64,000 nucleotides of DNA. Origin: Metaruminococcus_A sp050943475. Its GTDB lineage: Bacteria > Bacillota > Clostridia > Oscillospirales > Ruminococcaceae. The DNA lies in assembly GCA_050943475.1 (NCBI GenBank), contig JBMNPF010000003.1:173474-237473 (forward strand), written 5' to 3'. Position 1 is the stretch's first letter. Each line of letters starts with the position of its first letter. Shown here one piece after another: positions 43,301 through 51,831 of this stretch. The position numbers and the translations under genes were made by a program. The notes under the pieces are model-generated. The model searched no databases. It was not told the origin of the DNA and saw only the letters and a list, made by a program, of their open reading frames with translations.

Positions 43301-44833
43301 GTGAACCATCAGACTGTACTGATTCTGGATTTCGGCGGCCAGTACAACCAGCTCATTGCCCGCCGGGTACGCGAGTGCGGCGTTTACTGCGAGGTCAAAC
43401 CATATAAAATGCCGATGGAGGAAATCAAGGCGATGAAGCCCGCGGGCATCATCTTTACCGGCGGGCCGAACAGTGTTTATTTGGAGGATTCTCCGCGCAT
43501 TTCAGAGGAGATTTTTGAATTGGGCGTGCCGGTGCTCGGCATTTGTTACGGTATTCAGACCATGGCTTACCTGCTGGGCGGCCATGTAACAACGCCGGAT
43601 TCCAGCGAATACGGTAAAACCAAAACCTTTTACGACACCGCTTCTCCCCTCTTTGACGGATTGCCGGCGGAAGGGATTTCCTGGATGAGCCACACCGACT
43701 ACATTGACAAGTTGCCGGAGGGCTTTAAAGCCGTTGCGCATACCGCGGACTGCCCGGTAGCGGCAATGGAAAACGCCGAACGGAAGCTGTACGGCTTCCA
43801 GTACCACCCGGAGGTCATGCACACCGAAAACGGCCTGCGAATGCTCCACAACTTTTTATACAACGTCTGCGGCTGCACCGGCGACTGGACGATGGGAAAC
43901 TATGCTGAAACGTCCATCCGCTCCATCCGGGAAAAGGTTGGAGACGGCAAGGTTTTGCTCGCCCTTTCCGGCGGGGTGGATTCCTCGGTTGCGGCGGCAC
44001 TGCTTGCCAAAGCGGTCGGCAGTCAGCTCACCTGTATTTTTGTTGACCACGGCCTGATGCGCAAAAATGAAGGCGACGAGGTGGAAGCCGCCTTTGCCCA
44101 GTGGGACGTCAATTTTGTACGGGTCAACGCGGGCGAACGCTTTTTGGGCAAGCTGGCGGGCGTGTCGGACCCGGAGACCAAGCGCAAAATCATCGGTGAG
44201 GAGTTTATCCGGGTATTCGAGGAAGAAGCGAAGAAGATTGGGACGGTGGATTATCTGGTGCAGGGCACCATTTATCCTGACGTCATTGAATCCGGCGCGG
44301 GAGACGCGGCGGTGATCAAGAGCCACCACAACGTAGGCGGCCTGCCGGATTATGTCGATTTCAAGGAGATTATCGAGCCGCTTCGCCCGCTGTTTAAGGA
44401 CGAGGTGCGCAAGTTGGGGCAAGAACTTGGATTAAAGGAATACCTGGTCTGGCGCCAGCCGTTCCCGGGCCCGGGGCTTGCTATCCGCATCATCGGGGAT
44501 ATCACCCCGGAAAAGGTCGCCATTTTGCAGGACGCGGACTTCATCTTCCGGGAGGAGATTGCCAAAGCGGGGCTGGATAGGGACATCCACCAGTATTTTG
44601 CGGTGCTGACCAACATGCGTTCGGTTGGCGTTATGGGCGATTTCCGCACCTACGACTACACCCTTGCACTGCGCGGCGTCACCACCACCGACTTTATGAC
44701 GGCAGATTTCGCACGGATTCCGTACGACGTGCTGGAAACGGTGAGCAGCCGGATTGTCAACGAAGTGAAAGGGATTAACCGAATTGTGTACGATGTAACA
44801 ACCAAACCGCCGGCAACGATTGAGTGGGAATAA
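43301..44833 (+). CDS. guaA: GMP synthase, glutamine-hydrolysing (GTG start)
   Basis: Converts XMP to GMP. The 510 residues hold a class I glutamine amidotransferase domain with Cys82 (LGICYGIQ) and His in YHPEVMHTE at about 168-170. The PP-loop ATPase motif SGGVDSS lies at about 223-229. The C-terminal dimerisation domain ends TTKPPATIEWE. The start is GTG with a weak ribosome binding site. The gene is intact, and its 3' end borders the first integrated element. The 3' end of guaA is a known insertion hotspot for genomic islands. Confidence 0.97.
   Translation: MNHQTVLILDFGGQYNQLIARRVRECGVYCEVKPYKMPMEEIKAMKPAGIIFTGGPNSVYLEDSPRISEEIFELGVPVLGICYGIQTMAYLLGGHVTTPDSSEYGKTKTFYDTASPLFDGLPAEGISWMSHTDYIDKLPEGFKAVAHTADCPVAAMENAERKLYGFQYHPEVMHTENGLRMLHNFLYNVCGCTGDWTMGNYAETSIRSIREKVGDGKVLLALSGGVDSSVAAALLAKAVGSQLTCIFVDHGLMRKNEGDEVEAAFAQWDVNFVRVNAGERFLGKLAGVSDPETKRKIIGEEFIRVFEEEAKKIGTVDYLVQGTIYPDVIESGAGDAAVIKSHHNVGGLPDYVDFKEIIEPLRPLFKDEVRKLGQELGLKEYLVWRQPFPGPGLAIRIIGDITPEKVAILQDADFIFREEIAKAGLDRDIHQYFAVLTNMRSVGVMGDFRTYDYTLALRGVTTTDFMTADFARIPYDVLETVSSRIVNEVKGINRIVYDVTTKPPATIEWE
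44822..44833 (+). repeat. Putative attL core at the guaA 3' end
   Basis: GAGTGGGAATAA covers the last codons and stop of guaA. A copy with one mismatch, GAATGGGAATAA, lies at 54222-54233. Islands in guaA of other bacteria share a GAGTGGGA core, which supports this reading. Confidence 0.5.
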
Positions 44834-44852
44834 GGCAAAACCGAGAAAGAAC

Positions 44853-44864
44853 CGCATAAACAGT
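44853..44864 (+). repeat. 12-bp direct repeat, left copy
   Basis: CGCATAAACAGT occurs here, 20 nt after guaA, and again at 53928-53939 beyond the cargo genes. It could be the true crossover core or a paired recombinase-binding site. Confidence 0.45.
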
Positions 44865-44977
44865 GGCTTTTTGAGTGGTTAGCGTTAAGAATGATAGCAA
44901 AATGATAGCACCCTCAAAAGCGCCTTTATTCTAAGGTTTATTCCGGTTTGCAGGTACAATTATATAATAAAAGTTTA

Positions 44978-45015
44978 GGCATTACTGACTTGTTGCAGTC
45001 GGTAATGCCTTTTTT
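44978..45015 (+). terminator. Terminator between guaA and the XRE gene of element 1
   Basis: GGCATTACTGACT pairs with AGTCGGTAATGCC (13 bp, one G-U) around a 6-nt loop, followed by TTTTTT on the plus strand. It lies just past the 3' end of the convergent XRE gene and can stop guaA readthrough. Confidence 0.8.
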
Positions 45016-45019
45016 GCGT

Positions 45020-45532
45020 TTATTGATTTTTCAGTTTGTCCTCAAATGCTTCCAACATAGCGTTATTCAGGTCATCTGACGGCAGCTTTACATATTCGCT
45101 GTCAGTGTCATATTTAGGATAGTTATAGCGCCACTCGTCATACTCTTCCTTGGTTATCTCTCCGGCTTTCAATTTGGCGCTTTGCTCTGCCCACGTCTTT
45201 ACCGCCCGAAGAACAGAAGCGTTTGAAAAACTCAGCTTGGTTTCTCCATCCTTTTCTTCGGCTTGTAAACCGTAGATATCCTCAAGTGCGAATAAGGTAT
45301 GCATTAATCCAAGCTCTGAGTCAATTTCGGGAACATCTAACGCAAGGGGTGAAACCTCTAATGCTTTTGCAAGCTCCTTTGTAATATCTGCTTTCGGAGT
45401 TCTTGTGCCCGATTCATACTGAGCGATTCTAATGTCAGCAGTTTTTTCGGGAAATCCGATAAGCTGACCGAGATACTTTTGTGTGAAATTCTTTAAATTG
45501 CGAATGTATTTTATTCTTTCGCCGATTGCCAT
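45020..45532 (-). CDS. XRE family regulator of element 1
   Basis: The 170 residues start MAIGERIKYIRNLKNFTQKYLG, an XRE-type HTH over about 5-65, followed by a C-terminal part of unknown fold. A close relative with the same layout is encoded at 54431-54919 in element 2. It is divergent from the excisionase/integrase genes, and repeated CATATATGTTTAGT sequences overlap both promoters. It is therefore the likely repressor controlling excision, which is inference from layout. Confidence 0.85.
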   Translation of the reverse strand: MAIGERIKYIRNLKNFTQKYLGQLIGFPEKTADIRIAQYESGTRTPKADITKELAKALEVSPLALDVPEIDSELGLMHTLFALEDIYGLQAEEKDGETKLSFSNASVLRAVKTWAEQSAKLKAGEITKEEYDEWRYNYPKYDTDSEYVKLPSDDLNNAMLEAFEDKLKNQ

Positions 45533-45563
45533 TTCAAATCACCTCAAATAATATGATACACCT

Positions 45564-45593
45564 AGTATAGCATATATGTTTAGTGTTTGTCAA
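45564..45593 (-). promoter_or_regulatory. Promoter of the element 1 XRE gene with operator copy
   Basis: Minus strand TTGACA (45593-45588), 18-nt spacer, TATACT (45569-45564). The repeat CATATATGTTTAGT (45571-45584) lies within the spacer. Confidence 0.75.
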
Positions 45594-45694
45594 CAAAAAT
45601 TAAACAAAAAAGTTTTATTTTTTCTAACTCAATCCGCTTGATTTAATCATATATGTTTAGTATAATAGAAATAGACTAAGCAATATAGTTTAGT
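45571..45694. repeat. Operator-like repeats in element 1 control region
   Basis: CATATATGTTTAGT is present exactly at 45571-45584 and 45648-45661, and a third copy with two changes (CAATATAGTTTAGT) is at 45681-45694. The first two sit inside the spacers of the divergent promoters. Element 2 has related copies near 54961 and 55072. Confidence 0.75.
45638..45666 (+). promoter_or_regulatory. Promoter for excisionase and integrase of element 1
   Basis: TTGATT at 45638-45643, 17-nt spacer, TATAAT at 45661-45666. The operator-like repeat fills most of the spacer. Confidence 0.75.
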
Positions 45695-45805
45695 TGTCTG
45701 TCGCATATCACAGTAAAGGTATGTCCGCCCGGGCGAATCGGTTGGCGGTCAGAAAGTATTCCGACACGAAATAAATTATAATTTACTATGAAAGGAGGTT
45801 TGTCT

Positions 45806-46003
45806 ATGTCAGGAACTATGTTTATGCGAGTGAGTGAAGTTGCGGAGGAATTGGGCGTATCCGAATCTTACGCATATAAACTCATTCAAAAGCTGAATAA
45901 AGAACTGAAGGCAACCGGATGCCTTACACTTCCGGGAAGAATTGACCGTAAATTTTTTCACGATCATATTTATGCGACCAGAACAAATAGTGAAAAGGAG
46001 TGA
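45806..46003 (+). CDS. Excisionase-like small HTH protein, element 1
   Basis: The 65 residues begin MSGTMFMRVSEVAEELGVSE and continue SYAYKLIQKLNKEL, a winged HTH of the excisionase/MerR-like kind that usually bends DNA for integrase. Start set by AGGAGG before the ATG at 45806. It lies 7 nt ahead of the integrase gene, and element 2 carries a homologue in the same position. Confidence 0.8.
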   Translation: MSGTMFMRVSEVAEELGVSESYAYKLIQKLNKELKATGCLTLPGRIDRKFFHDHIYATRTNSEKE

Positions 46004-46010
46004 TGTGTAA

Positions 46011-47087
46011 ATGGGCGCATTTAAAGATAAGAAAAGCGGAAGCTGGTATGTTCAATTCCGCTATACAGATTGGCAGGGTAAACGCCAACAAAAGCTTAAG
46101 CGTGGGTTTGCAACAAAGCACGAAGCGCTGGAGTGGGAACGTGAGTTCCTATTGCAGAAGCAAACGGATGTAACAATGTCCTTTGGCAGTTTCTATGAGC
46201 TATATAAAAAGGATATAAAGCCTCGGCTTAAAGAAAACACTTGGCAGACAAAGGAAAACATCATCGAGGGTAAAATTATTCCTTATTTCAAGGATAGAAA
46301 GCTCTGTGACATATCCGCAACGGACGTGATTGAATGGCAAAACGAGATAAGGACGCTCAAAAATAAGCACGGGAAGCTATATTCCAAGACGTATCTCCGT
46401 ACCGTTCACAATCAGCTCAGCGCTATGTTCAATCACGCTGTGCGATACTACGGCTTGCGTACCAATCCTGCGTCCATCGCAGGAAATATGGGTGAAAAGG
46501 AAAGCAAGGAGATGAAGTTTTGGACGCTTGAAGAATATAAAAGCTTCTCGGAAGCGATGATGGACAAGACTGTTTCATACTATGCGTTTGAGATGCTGTA
46601 TTGGACAGGTATCCGATTGGGTGAGTTGTTAGCTCTCACACCGGCGGATTTTGATTTCAAAGCTCAAACGGTCACCATCAACAAATCATTTCAGCATTTG
46701 GCAGGTAAGGACATTATTACGTCGCCGAAAACCAAAAAGAGCAATCGCACGATAAATATGCCTGATTTCCTTTGTGAAGAAATGCAGGACTATTTATCAA
46801 TGTTTTACAGCCGTGGCGAAGACGATCGTATATTCCCGATTTCAAAAAGCTATCTTCATCACGAGATGGACAGAGGAGCGAAGCAAGCCGGGGTTAAGCG
46901 TATCAGAATACACGACCTCAGACATTCACACGTTTCTTTGTTGATTGAAATGGGCTTTTCAGCTTTAGCCATTGCCGATAGGCTGGGACACGAAAGCATA
47001 GATGTTACTTATCGCTATGCACACTTGTTCCCGTCCAAGCAAAAGGATATGGCAGATAGGCTTAATGATCTCGGAAAGGCAGGTTAA
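46011..47087 (+). CDS. Tyrosine integrase of element 1
   Basis: The 358 residues have an N-terminal AP2-like arm-binding part (about 1-55), a SAM-like core-binding domain (about 58-150) and the catalytic domain. Catalytic residues are Arg202 (TGIRLGE), His301 and Arg304 (HDLRHSH), His327 (RLGHES) and the nucleophile Tyr336 (TYRYAHLF). All are present, so it should be active. The target is inferred to be the 3' end of guaA. Confidence 0.95.
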   Translation: MGAFKDKKSGSWYVQFRYTDWQGKRQQKLKRGFATKHEALEWEREFLLQKQTDVTMSFGSFYELYKKDIKPRLKENTWQTKENIIEGKIIPYFKDRKLCDISATDVIEWQNEIRTLKNKHGKLYSKTYLRTVHNQLSAMFNHAVRYYGLRTNPASIAGNMGEKESKEMKFWTLEEYKSFSEAMMDKTVSYYAFEMLYWTGIRLGELLALTPADFDFKAQTVTINKSFQHLAGKDIITSPKTKKSNRTINMPDFLCEEMQDYLSMFYSRGEDDRIFPISKSYLHHEMDRGAKQAGVKRIRIHDLRHSHVSLLIEMGFSALAIADRLGHESIDVTYRYAHLFPSKQKDMADRLNDLGKAG

Positions 47088-47090
47088 AAT

Positions 47091-47417
47091 ATGTCAGCAA
47101 AAAATTTAGACCGCCACAACCGCTGGCGCAGTAAAACAGTGGCGTTCAGAGTATCGCCGGAAGAATGGGAGCATTTTGAAAAAATTGTCGCTCTGTCAGG
47201 TTTAACCAAGCAAGATTACCTCATTGAGCGCACTTTGCAGCGTGATATTATCGTGCAGGGTAATCCGAGAGTGTATAAGGCTCTCAAAAATCAAATGCAA
47301 GATATTTACGGGGAGCTGCGGCGTATCAGCAATGGAGGAGCGGTTTCAGATGAAATACTCGATACGCTCAACCTGATTGCCGTTACCCTCGGCGGAATGA
47401 AGGAGGAATGTAAATGA
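47091..47417 (+). CDS. MobC-like mobilization accessory protein
   Basis: The 108 residues hold a ribbon-helix-helix-like N-terminus (TVAFRVSPEEWEHFEKIVALSGLTKQDYL) and a helical rest, matching small relaxosome proteins of the MobC kind. Such proteins bind oriT and help the relaxase. It lies 3 nt after the integrase and overlaps the ATPase gene by 4 nt. Confidence 0.75.
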   Translation: MSAKNLDRHNRWRSKTVAFRVSPEEWEHFEKIVALSGLTKQDYLIERTLQRDIIVQGNPRVYKALKNQMQDIYGELRRISNGGAVSDEILDTLNLIAVTLGGMKEECK

Positions 47418-48544
47418 GTTATGAAAATGAAATGACCGCTCATAGCACACCTGTTGGCGCAGGTGATGAGCAGTCATCAACAAAATATCTTGATACAAGT
47501 ATAGCAGATGATTTGTCTGATTTCAATAGTTTGGAGTTAAATTGTTTTGACGAAAATTATCTGCACACCGTTTCTATGACTGAGTTGTACGACACTGTAT
47601 ATGAAAACAGACCGCCGATCGTTGACAGTTTGCTGTACAGCGGACTGTATCTGTTTGTCGGCTCGCCGAAAATCGGCAAGAGCTTTTTGATGGCGCAGCT
47701 CGCTTATCATATCAGCACCGGAACGCCGATTTGGAATTACAAGGTCAGCAAGGGTACGGTGCTTTACCTTGCCCTTGAAGATGATTACAGTCGCTTGCAG
47801 AAGCGGTTGTATCAGATGTTTGGTACCGACAGCGCCGACAACCTGTACTTATCTGTTTCGGCAAGTCAGCTGAACGACGGCTTGGACAAGCAGTTGGAGA
47901 GTTTTATAATGAAACACGCTGACACCAAGCTCATAATCATTGACACCTTGCAAAAGGTGCGTGAGGTAAGCTCTGATTACAGCTACTCGAATGATTATGA
48001 GATTATCAGCAGGCTGAAAAGGTTTGCCGACAATAACAAAATCTGTATGATACTCGTTCATCATACACGCAAGCAAAAGTCTGATGACAGCTTTGATATG
48101 ATTTCGGGAACCAACGGCTTGCTCGGCGCAGCCGACGGAGCGTTTGTTCTGCAAAAAGAAAAGCGAACTGCAAACGCAGCTACGCTTGAAATATCCGGCA
48201 GAGACCAACAGGATCAGAAGCTATACCTTAACCGCAATCCCGATAATCTGATATGGGAGCTCGAGAGGACGGAAACCGAATTATGGAAAGAGCCACCGGA
48301 GCCGTTGCTCCAAGTTATCTCTCAAAAGTTTTCTGAGAGCAGTCCTGCTTGGCAAGGCTCACCGACAGAGCTGGTCAGTTGGCTCGGCGTAGATATGAAA
48401 CCAAACGCTTTGTCGCTAAAGCTTAATATCAATGCCGCAAGGCTATTCAATGAATATGGTATCCGTTATTCTAACAGGCATACTCACAGCGGCAGGGTAA
48501 TCACGCTTCACCGTGAACAGCAAGCGAATGCTTCGTCGGCGTGA
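47414..48544 (+). CDS. RepA-like AAA ATPase of element 1
   Basis: The 376 residues contain Walker A GSPKIGKS at 83-90, LYLALEDDYSRLQKRL, and Walker B LIIIDTL at about 172-179. HHTRKQKSDDSFDMISGTNG follows. This is the RecA-fold hexameric helicase family related to RepA of IncQ plasmids, found in many mobilizable elements. The C-terminal 100 residues form a likely DNA-binding part. It may support replication of the excised circle. The element 2 copy is broken. Confidence 0.85.
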   Translation: MSYENEMTAHSTPVGAGDEQSSTKYLDTSIADDLSDFNSLELNCFDENYLHTVSMTELYDTVYENRPPIVDSLLYSGLYLFVGSPKIGKSFLMAQLAYHISTGTPIWNYKVSKGTVLYLALEDDYSRLQKRLYQMFGTDSADNLYLSVSASQLNDGLDKQLESFIMKHADTKLIIIDTLQKVREVSSDYSYSNDYEIISRLKRFADNNKICMILVHHTRKQKSDDSFDMISGTNGLLGAADGAFVLQKEKRTANAATLEISGRDQQDQKLYLNRNPDNLIWELERTETELWKEPPEPLLQVISQKFSESSPAWQGSPTELVSWLGVDMKPNALSLKLNINAARLFNEYGIRYSNRHTHSGRVITLHREQQANASSA

Positions 48545-48828
48545 CGATGTGCGACGACCGTGACGGTCTTTTAGAGATAGCGATGTGTCAAAAACATCGT
48601 CACCATCGTCACGGATCGTCACGCACTAAAGTTTAGGCGGGGTGCAGGGAGTCCTTTTCAAAGGGCTGCCCTGCTCCTCGAAGAGCGCAAAACCTGCTCG
48701 CAGGTTGCATTTTTGATAGCCCTGCTGTCAAAAGTGCTTTTGAGTTACTCTTGGCAAGAGTAACAGAACCCGAGTAAGCAATTCAGTAAAAAGATAGATG
48801 AATATTATTAGAGATTTGAGGTAGATAA
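48545..48828. other. oriT- or origin-like noncoding region of element 1
   Basis: No gene fits here. The region has three spaced CGTCAC repeats (48598, 48607, 48617) with inverted GTGACG copies at 48541 and 48560. Hairpins are CGATGT/ACATCG (48581-48599), AACCTGC/GCAGGTT (48691-48706) and GTTACTCTT/AAGAGTAAC (48744-48764). Its place directly before the MobV relaxase makes an origin of transfer likely, and the repeats next to the ATPase gene could also be an origin of replication. Confidence 0.65.
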
Positions 48829-49983
48829 ATGAAGAGAACGATTAGTGCAATGGTGGGTAAAGGCTCCGTCACACACAACAGCCGAACGTTTACGGCTGAG
48901 AATGTGGACAGCGAGCGTACCCACCTCAATATAGATTACTGTAACGAGCCAATCAAGAAAGTGTATCACGAAATGTTTGATGAAGCTCTGAAACAGTACA
49001 ACGATAAGCAGAAACGCAAGGACAGAATAATTCCAGATTACTACAAGCACATCGAGTCCGGAAAGCAGGAAAAGCTGTTCCACGAGATCATTTTCCAAAT
49101 CGGTAACAAGGACGATATGTCGGCGACAGGCGAGTATGCCGAGCTTGCGAGAACAATCCTCGACGAATACTATCAGGGCTTCCAAGAGCGTAATCCCTAC
49201 CTGAGAGTGTTCTCAGCTCACCTTCATATGGACGAAGCGACGCCGCATATCCATATCGACTTTGTACCGTACACAACCGGGAGCAAGCGAGGTTTGGAAA
49301 CAAGAGTTTCGCTGAAACAGGCTCTGCTCAATATGGGCTTCAAAGGCGAGGGCAAAAGCGACAACGAACTGAATCGCTGGATACTTTCCGAAAAGAAAGT
49401 CCTCGCTCAGATTATGGAGCGGCACGGTATCGAGTGGGAACAGAAGGGTACCCACGAGCAGCACCTGTCCGTCCTTGATTACAAAAAGCAGGAGCGAGCC
49501 AAAGAGGTCGCCGAGCTCGACCGGGAGATTGAGGAAAAGCAGTTGGAGGTCAAAGGACTGAAAGCGACGGCTGAAAAAATCAAAGAAGCAACGGATTCAC
49601 TCGACAGTATAGAACATCAGCTTGACAATAATCCCGAACTTCAACTCTCGGAACCGCAGGGCTTGATGACGGCAAAAAGCTATAAGAAAAAGTTTGTAGA
49701 TCCGTTAATCCAGCGGCTGAAAAATCTTGTTCGATCTGCGGTAACAAAAAGCTATTTAGGTTGGGAAAACTATCACCGCATCAACAATCTGAACGGCAGA
49801 TTGTACAGCGAAAACAAAAGTCTGAAACACGAGAATTCAAGGTTGAGGGAATTAAATAATCAACTCCGTGAGAAAAATAAAGCCTATCGCTTGTTGGAAA
49901 AGGTTTTCGGTAAGCGCAAGCTCAATGAGATTATCGAGCAGGCGAGAGGATACAAAAAGTCAAAACAGCGTGACGCACGCTAA
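48829..49983 (+). CDS. MobV family relaxase
   Basis: Nicks oriT and leads the strand during transfer. The 384 residues start MKRTISAMVGKGSVTHNSRT and carry the MobV metal motif in SAHLHMDEATPHIHIDF, with His131, His133, Glu136, His140 and His142. The C-terminal half is a coiled coil (about 215-265 and 330-375). No coupling protein is encoded nearby, in line with mobilization by a helper element. Confidence 0.92.
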   Translation: MKRTISAMVGKGSVTHNSRTFTAENVDSERTHLNIDYCNEPIKKVYHEMFDEALKQYNDKQKRKDRIIPDYYKHIESGKQEKLFHEIIFQIGNKDDMSATGEYAELARTILDEYYQGFQERNPYLRVFSAHLHMDEATPHIHIDFVPYTTGSKRGLETRVSLKQALLNMGFKGEGKSDNELNRWILSEKKVLAQIMERHGIEWEQKGTHEQHLSVLDYKKQERAKEVAELDREIEEKQLEVKGLKATAEKIKEATDSLDSIEHQLDNNPELQLSEPQGLMTAKSYKKKFVDPLIQRLKNLVRSAVTKSYLGWENYHRINNLNGRLYSENKSLKHENSRLRELNNQLREKNKAYRLLEKVFGKRKLNEIIEQARGYKKSKQRDAR

Positions 49984-50007
49984 TATACTATGAAAGGTTG
50001 ATGAACA

Positions 50008-50385
50008 ATGGAAAAACGAATTTTTGACAAGAAAACAGGTATTCACTACGAGCTGCAAGGTGATTATTATCTGCCGTGCTTAAAGCTTCCCGAACAGCCG
50101 AAGGTAGAAATCGGGATATGGGGCAAGCGGCATTTACGCTACATCAAGCAGCACCAAAAAATCCGCTACACCACTCTGCTGACAAGCTGCAAGCTCACCA
50201 CCTACCTCGCTGACATCGACCAGCAGGCGGAGGAACTGTTCTTTCGGTTAGTTAAACAACTTGCCGAAAAGGAAGCTGTAACCGAACAGCTCAAGGCAGA
50301 AAACCAAATGCTATGGGTGCAGCGAATGAACAATATCCGTAACCGTGCAACAGAGATTGTAAACGCAGAGCTGATTTATACCTAA
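50008..50385 (+). CDS. TnpV family transposon protein
   Basis: The 125 residues start MEKRIFDKKTGIHYELQGDY and continue YLPCLKLPEQPKVEIGIWGKRH, the TnpV family pattern found in many clostridial mobile elements. Its function is unknown. It ends the mobilization module and is followed by a strong terminator. Confidence 0.85.
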   Translation: MEKRIFDKKTGIHYELQGDYYLPCLKLPEQPKVEIGIWGKRHLRYIKQHQKIRYTTLLTSCKLTTYLADIDQQAEELFFRLVKQLAEKEAVTEQLKAENQMLWVQRMNNIRNRATEIVNAELIYT

Positions 50386-50393
50386 TAAGCACA

Positions 50394-50434
50394 GCCGCCA
50401 AGTGGGATAATCTCCTGCTTGGCGGCGTTTTTTT
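50394..50434 (+). terminator. Terminator after tnpV
   Basis: GCCGCCAAG pairs with CTTGGCGGC (50394-50426), followed by a run of seven T. It divides the mobilization genes from the cargo operon. Confidence 0.9.
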
Positions 50435-50435
50435 A

Positions 50436-50464
50436 TTGCCATATTATCGGATTCGTGATAGAAT
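50436..50464 (+). promoter_or_regulatory. Predicted cargo operon promoter
   Basis: TTGCCA at 50436-50441, 17-nt spacer, TAGAAT at 50459-50464, about 33 nt before the adenosine deaminase-like gene. Confidence 0.6.
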
Positions 50465-50496
50465 AAAACTGATATGGCAGAGGAGCGTGGTACATT

Positions 50497-51432
50497 ATGA
50501 TGACTTTTACTGACGCACTTAAAAGTGCGGACTTAAGTGCGATCCGAAGCTTTCCAAAATCTGACTTACATAATCATTTTGTGCTTGGTGGAAACAGAGA
50601 ATATATATTTGAAAAAACCGGATATGAAATCGACCCGATTTCAAAGACATTAAATTCTATGAATGAGATGGACGCTTGGAGCGCCAAATACATCAGAAAC
50701 CGTTTTAACAGTACAGAAGGGCGTAAGCTATTAATTGAAGCAACCTTTGCGCAAGCGAAATACGACTGTGTCACAATATTGGAAATCGGTGAAGATGTAT
50801 GGGGGCTTGGCGAGTTTTTTCACAATGATATCGAGGAACTTATCTATGCTTTTCAAGAGGCAAATGATAGGATTGCTCCCGAGATAGAATTGCGTTTACA
50901 AATCGGTTTATCAAGACATTGCCCGATTGATTACTTGGAGGATTGCTTAAAGCACTTCTGGGGACATAAGGACTTTTATTCTATTGATCTATACGGCGAC
51001 GAGCTGGCACAGCAGGTTGAAAATTTTATCCCTATTTACGAGAAAGCCGCAGAAAACGGTTTGGTTCTGAAAGCGCACGTCGGCGAATGGGGTACCGCTC
51101 AAGATATTGTTACAGCTGTCAAAGCATTGCATCTTAATGAAGTGCAGCACGGTATCGCAGCTGTTCAAGATGAAGATGTGATTGACTTTCTTGTGGAAAA
51201 CAACATCAGATTGAATATCACGCCGTCAAGCAATGTGCTGTTAAGACGTGTCCCAGATATGGCTCATCACCCGATAGCGCAGCTTTACCGCAGAGGGGTA
51301 AATGTTACCATCAACTCGGACGATGTGCTGATTTTCGATTCTGATGTATCAAAAGAATATTTGCGTTTATATCAATCCGGCTGCTTGACGGCGGAGGAAT
51401 TGAACGACATTCGGTTGAATGGATTGGATTAA
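50497..51432 (+). CDS. Adenosine deaminase-like metal-dependent hydrolase
   Basis: The 311 residues have all the zinc and catalytic residues of the adenosine deaminase family: His25 and His27 (KSDLHNHF), His194 and Glu197 (KAHVGEWG), His218 (QHG) and Asp275-Asp276 (NSDD). An active deaminase of adenosine or a related nucleoside is therefore likely. The chain ends shortly after the barrel (ELNDIRLNGLD), a little shorter than most relatives. It is the first gene of the element 1 cargo and lies near guaA only because of the insertion site. Confidence 0.85.
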   Translation: MMTFTDALKSADLSAIRSFPKSDLHNHFVLGGNREYIFEKTGYEIDPISKTLNSMNEMDAWSAKYIRNRFNSTEGRKLLIEATFAQAKYDCVTILEIGEDVWGLGEFFHNDIEELIYAFQEANDRIAPEIELRLQIGLSRHCPIDYLEDCLKHFWGHKDFYSIDLYGDELAQQVENFIPIYEKAAENGLVLKAHVGEWGTAQDIVTAVKALHLNEVQHGIAAVQDEDVIDFLVENNIRLNITPSSNVLLRRVPDMAHHPIAQLYRRGVNVTINSDDVLIFDSDVSKEYLRLYQSGCLTAEELNDIRLNGLD

Positions 51433-51455
51433 TAATTGATAGGAGAGCAGTTACA

Positions 51456-51830
51456 ATGAAGAGAGAATTAGGCATAGCCCGTTGCGGTCTCGCTTGTTGT
51501 CTTTGCAGCGAAAACGAGCATTGCAGCGGTTGTAATTCGGGAGATTGTCCCGATAAGGATTGGTGTGAAAATCGCAAATGTTCGTTTGAAAAGAGCGTAG
51601 CGCATTGTTATGAGTGCCCGGAGGATTGTCACAAGGGACTGCTCTCAAAAAATAAACCGTATGGCTTTACGCTGTTTGCAAAGCGCTACGGTGAAGATGT
51701 ATTATTGAATTGCCTTGAACGCAATGAGCAAAACGGTGTTGTATATCATCGTGAGGGTATCGTAGGTGACTACGACGATTTTGATGATGTTGAAAAGCTA
51801 ATTGGCTTTATTCTATCAGGAACCAGATAA
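51456..51830 (+). CDS. Cysteine-rich DUF3795 family protein
   Basis: The 124 residues have eleven cysteines in the first 60 positions (CGLACCLCSENEHCSGC, CPDKDWC, CSF, CYEC, C), the pattern of DUF3795. They probably bind metal or an iron-sulfur cluster. The function of this family is not known. It lies 24 nt after the deaminase gene and one base before the HAD gene. Confidence 0.75.
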   Translation: MKRELGIARCGLACCLCSENEHCSGCNSGDCPDKDWCENRKCSFEKSVAHCYECPEDCHKGLLSKNKPYGFTLFAKRYGEDVLLNCLERNEQNGVVYHREGIVGDYDDFDDVEKLIGFILSGTR

Positions 51831-51831
51831 G

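Noticed and set aside
48598..48622. Short CRISPR array
   Set aside because: The three CGTCAC repeats are 6 bp with 3-4 nt between them, far too short for repeats and spacers, and no cas gene is near.
43301..51432. guaA and the adenosine deaminase-like gene as one purine operon
   Set aside because: They are separated by element 1 integration and mobilization genes, a terminator and about 5.6 kb. The closeness follows from the insertion site.
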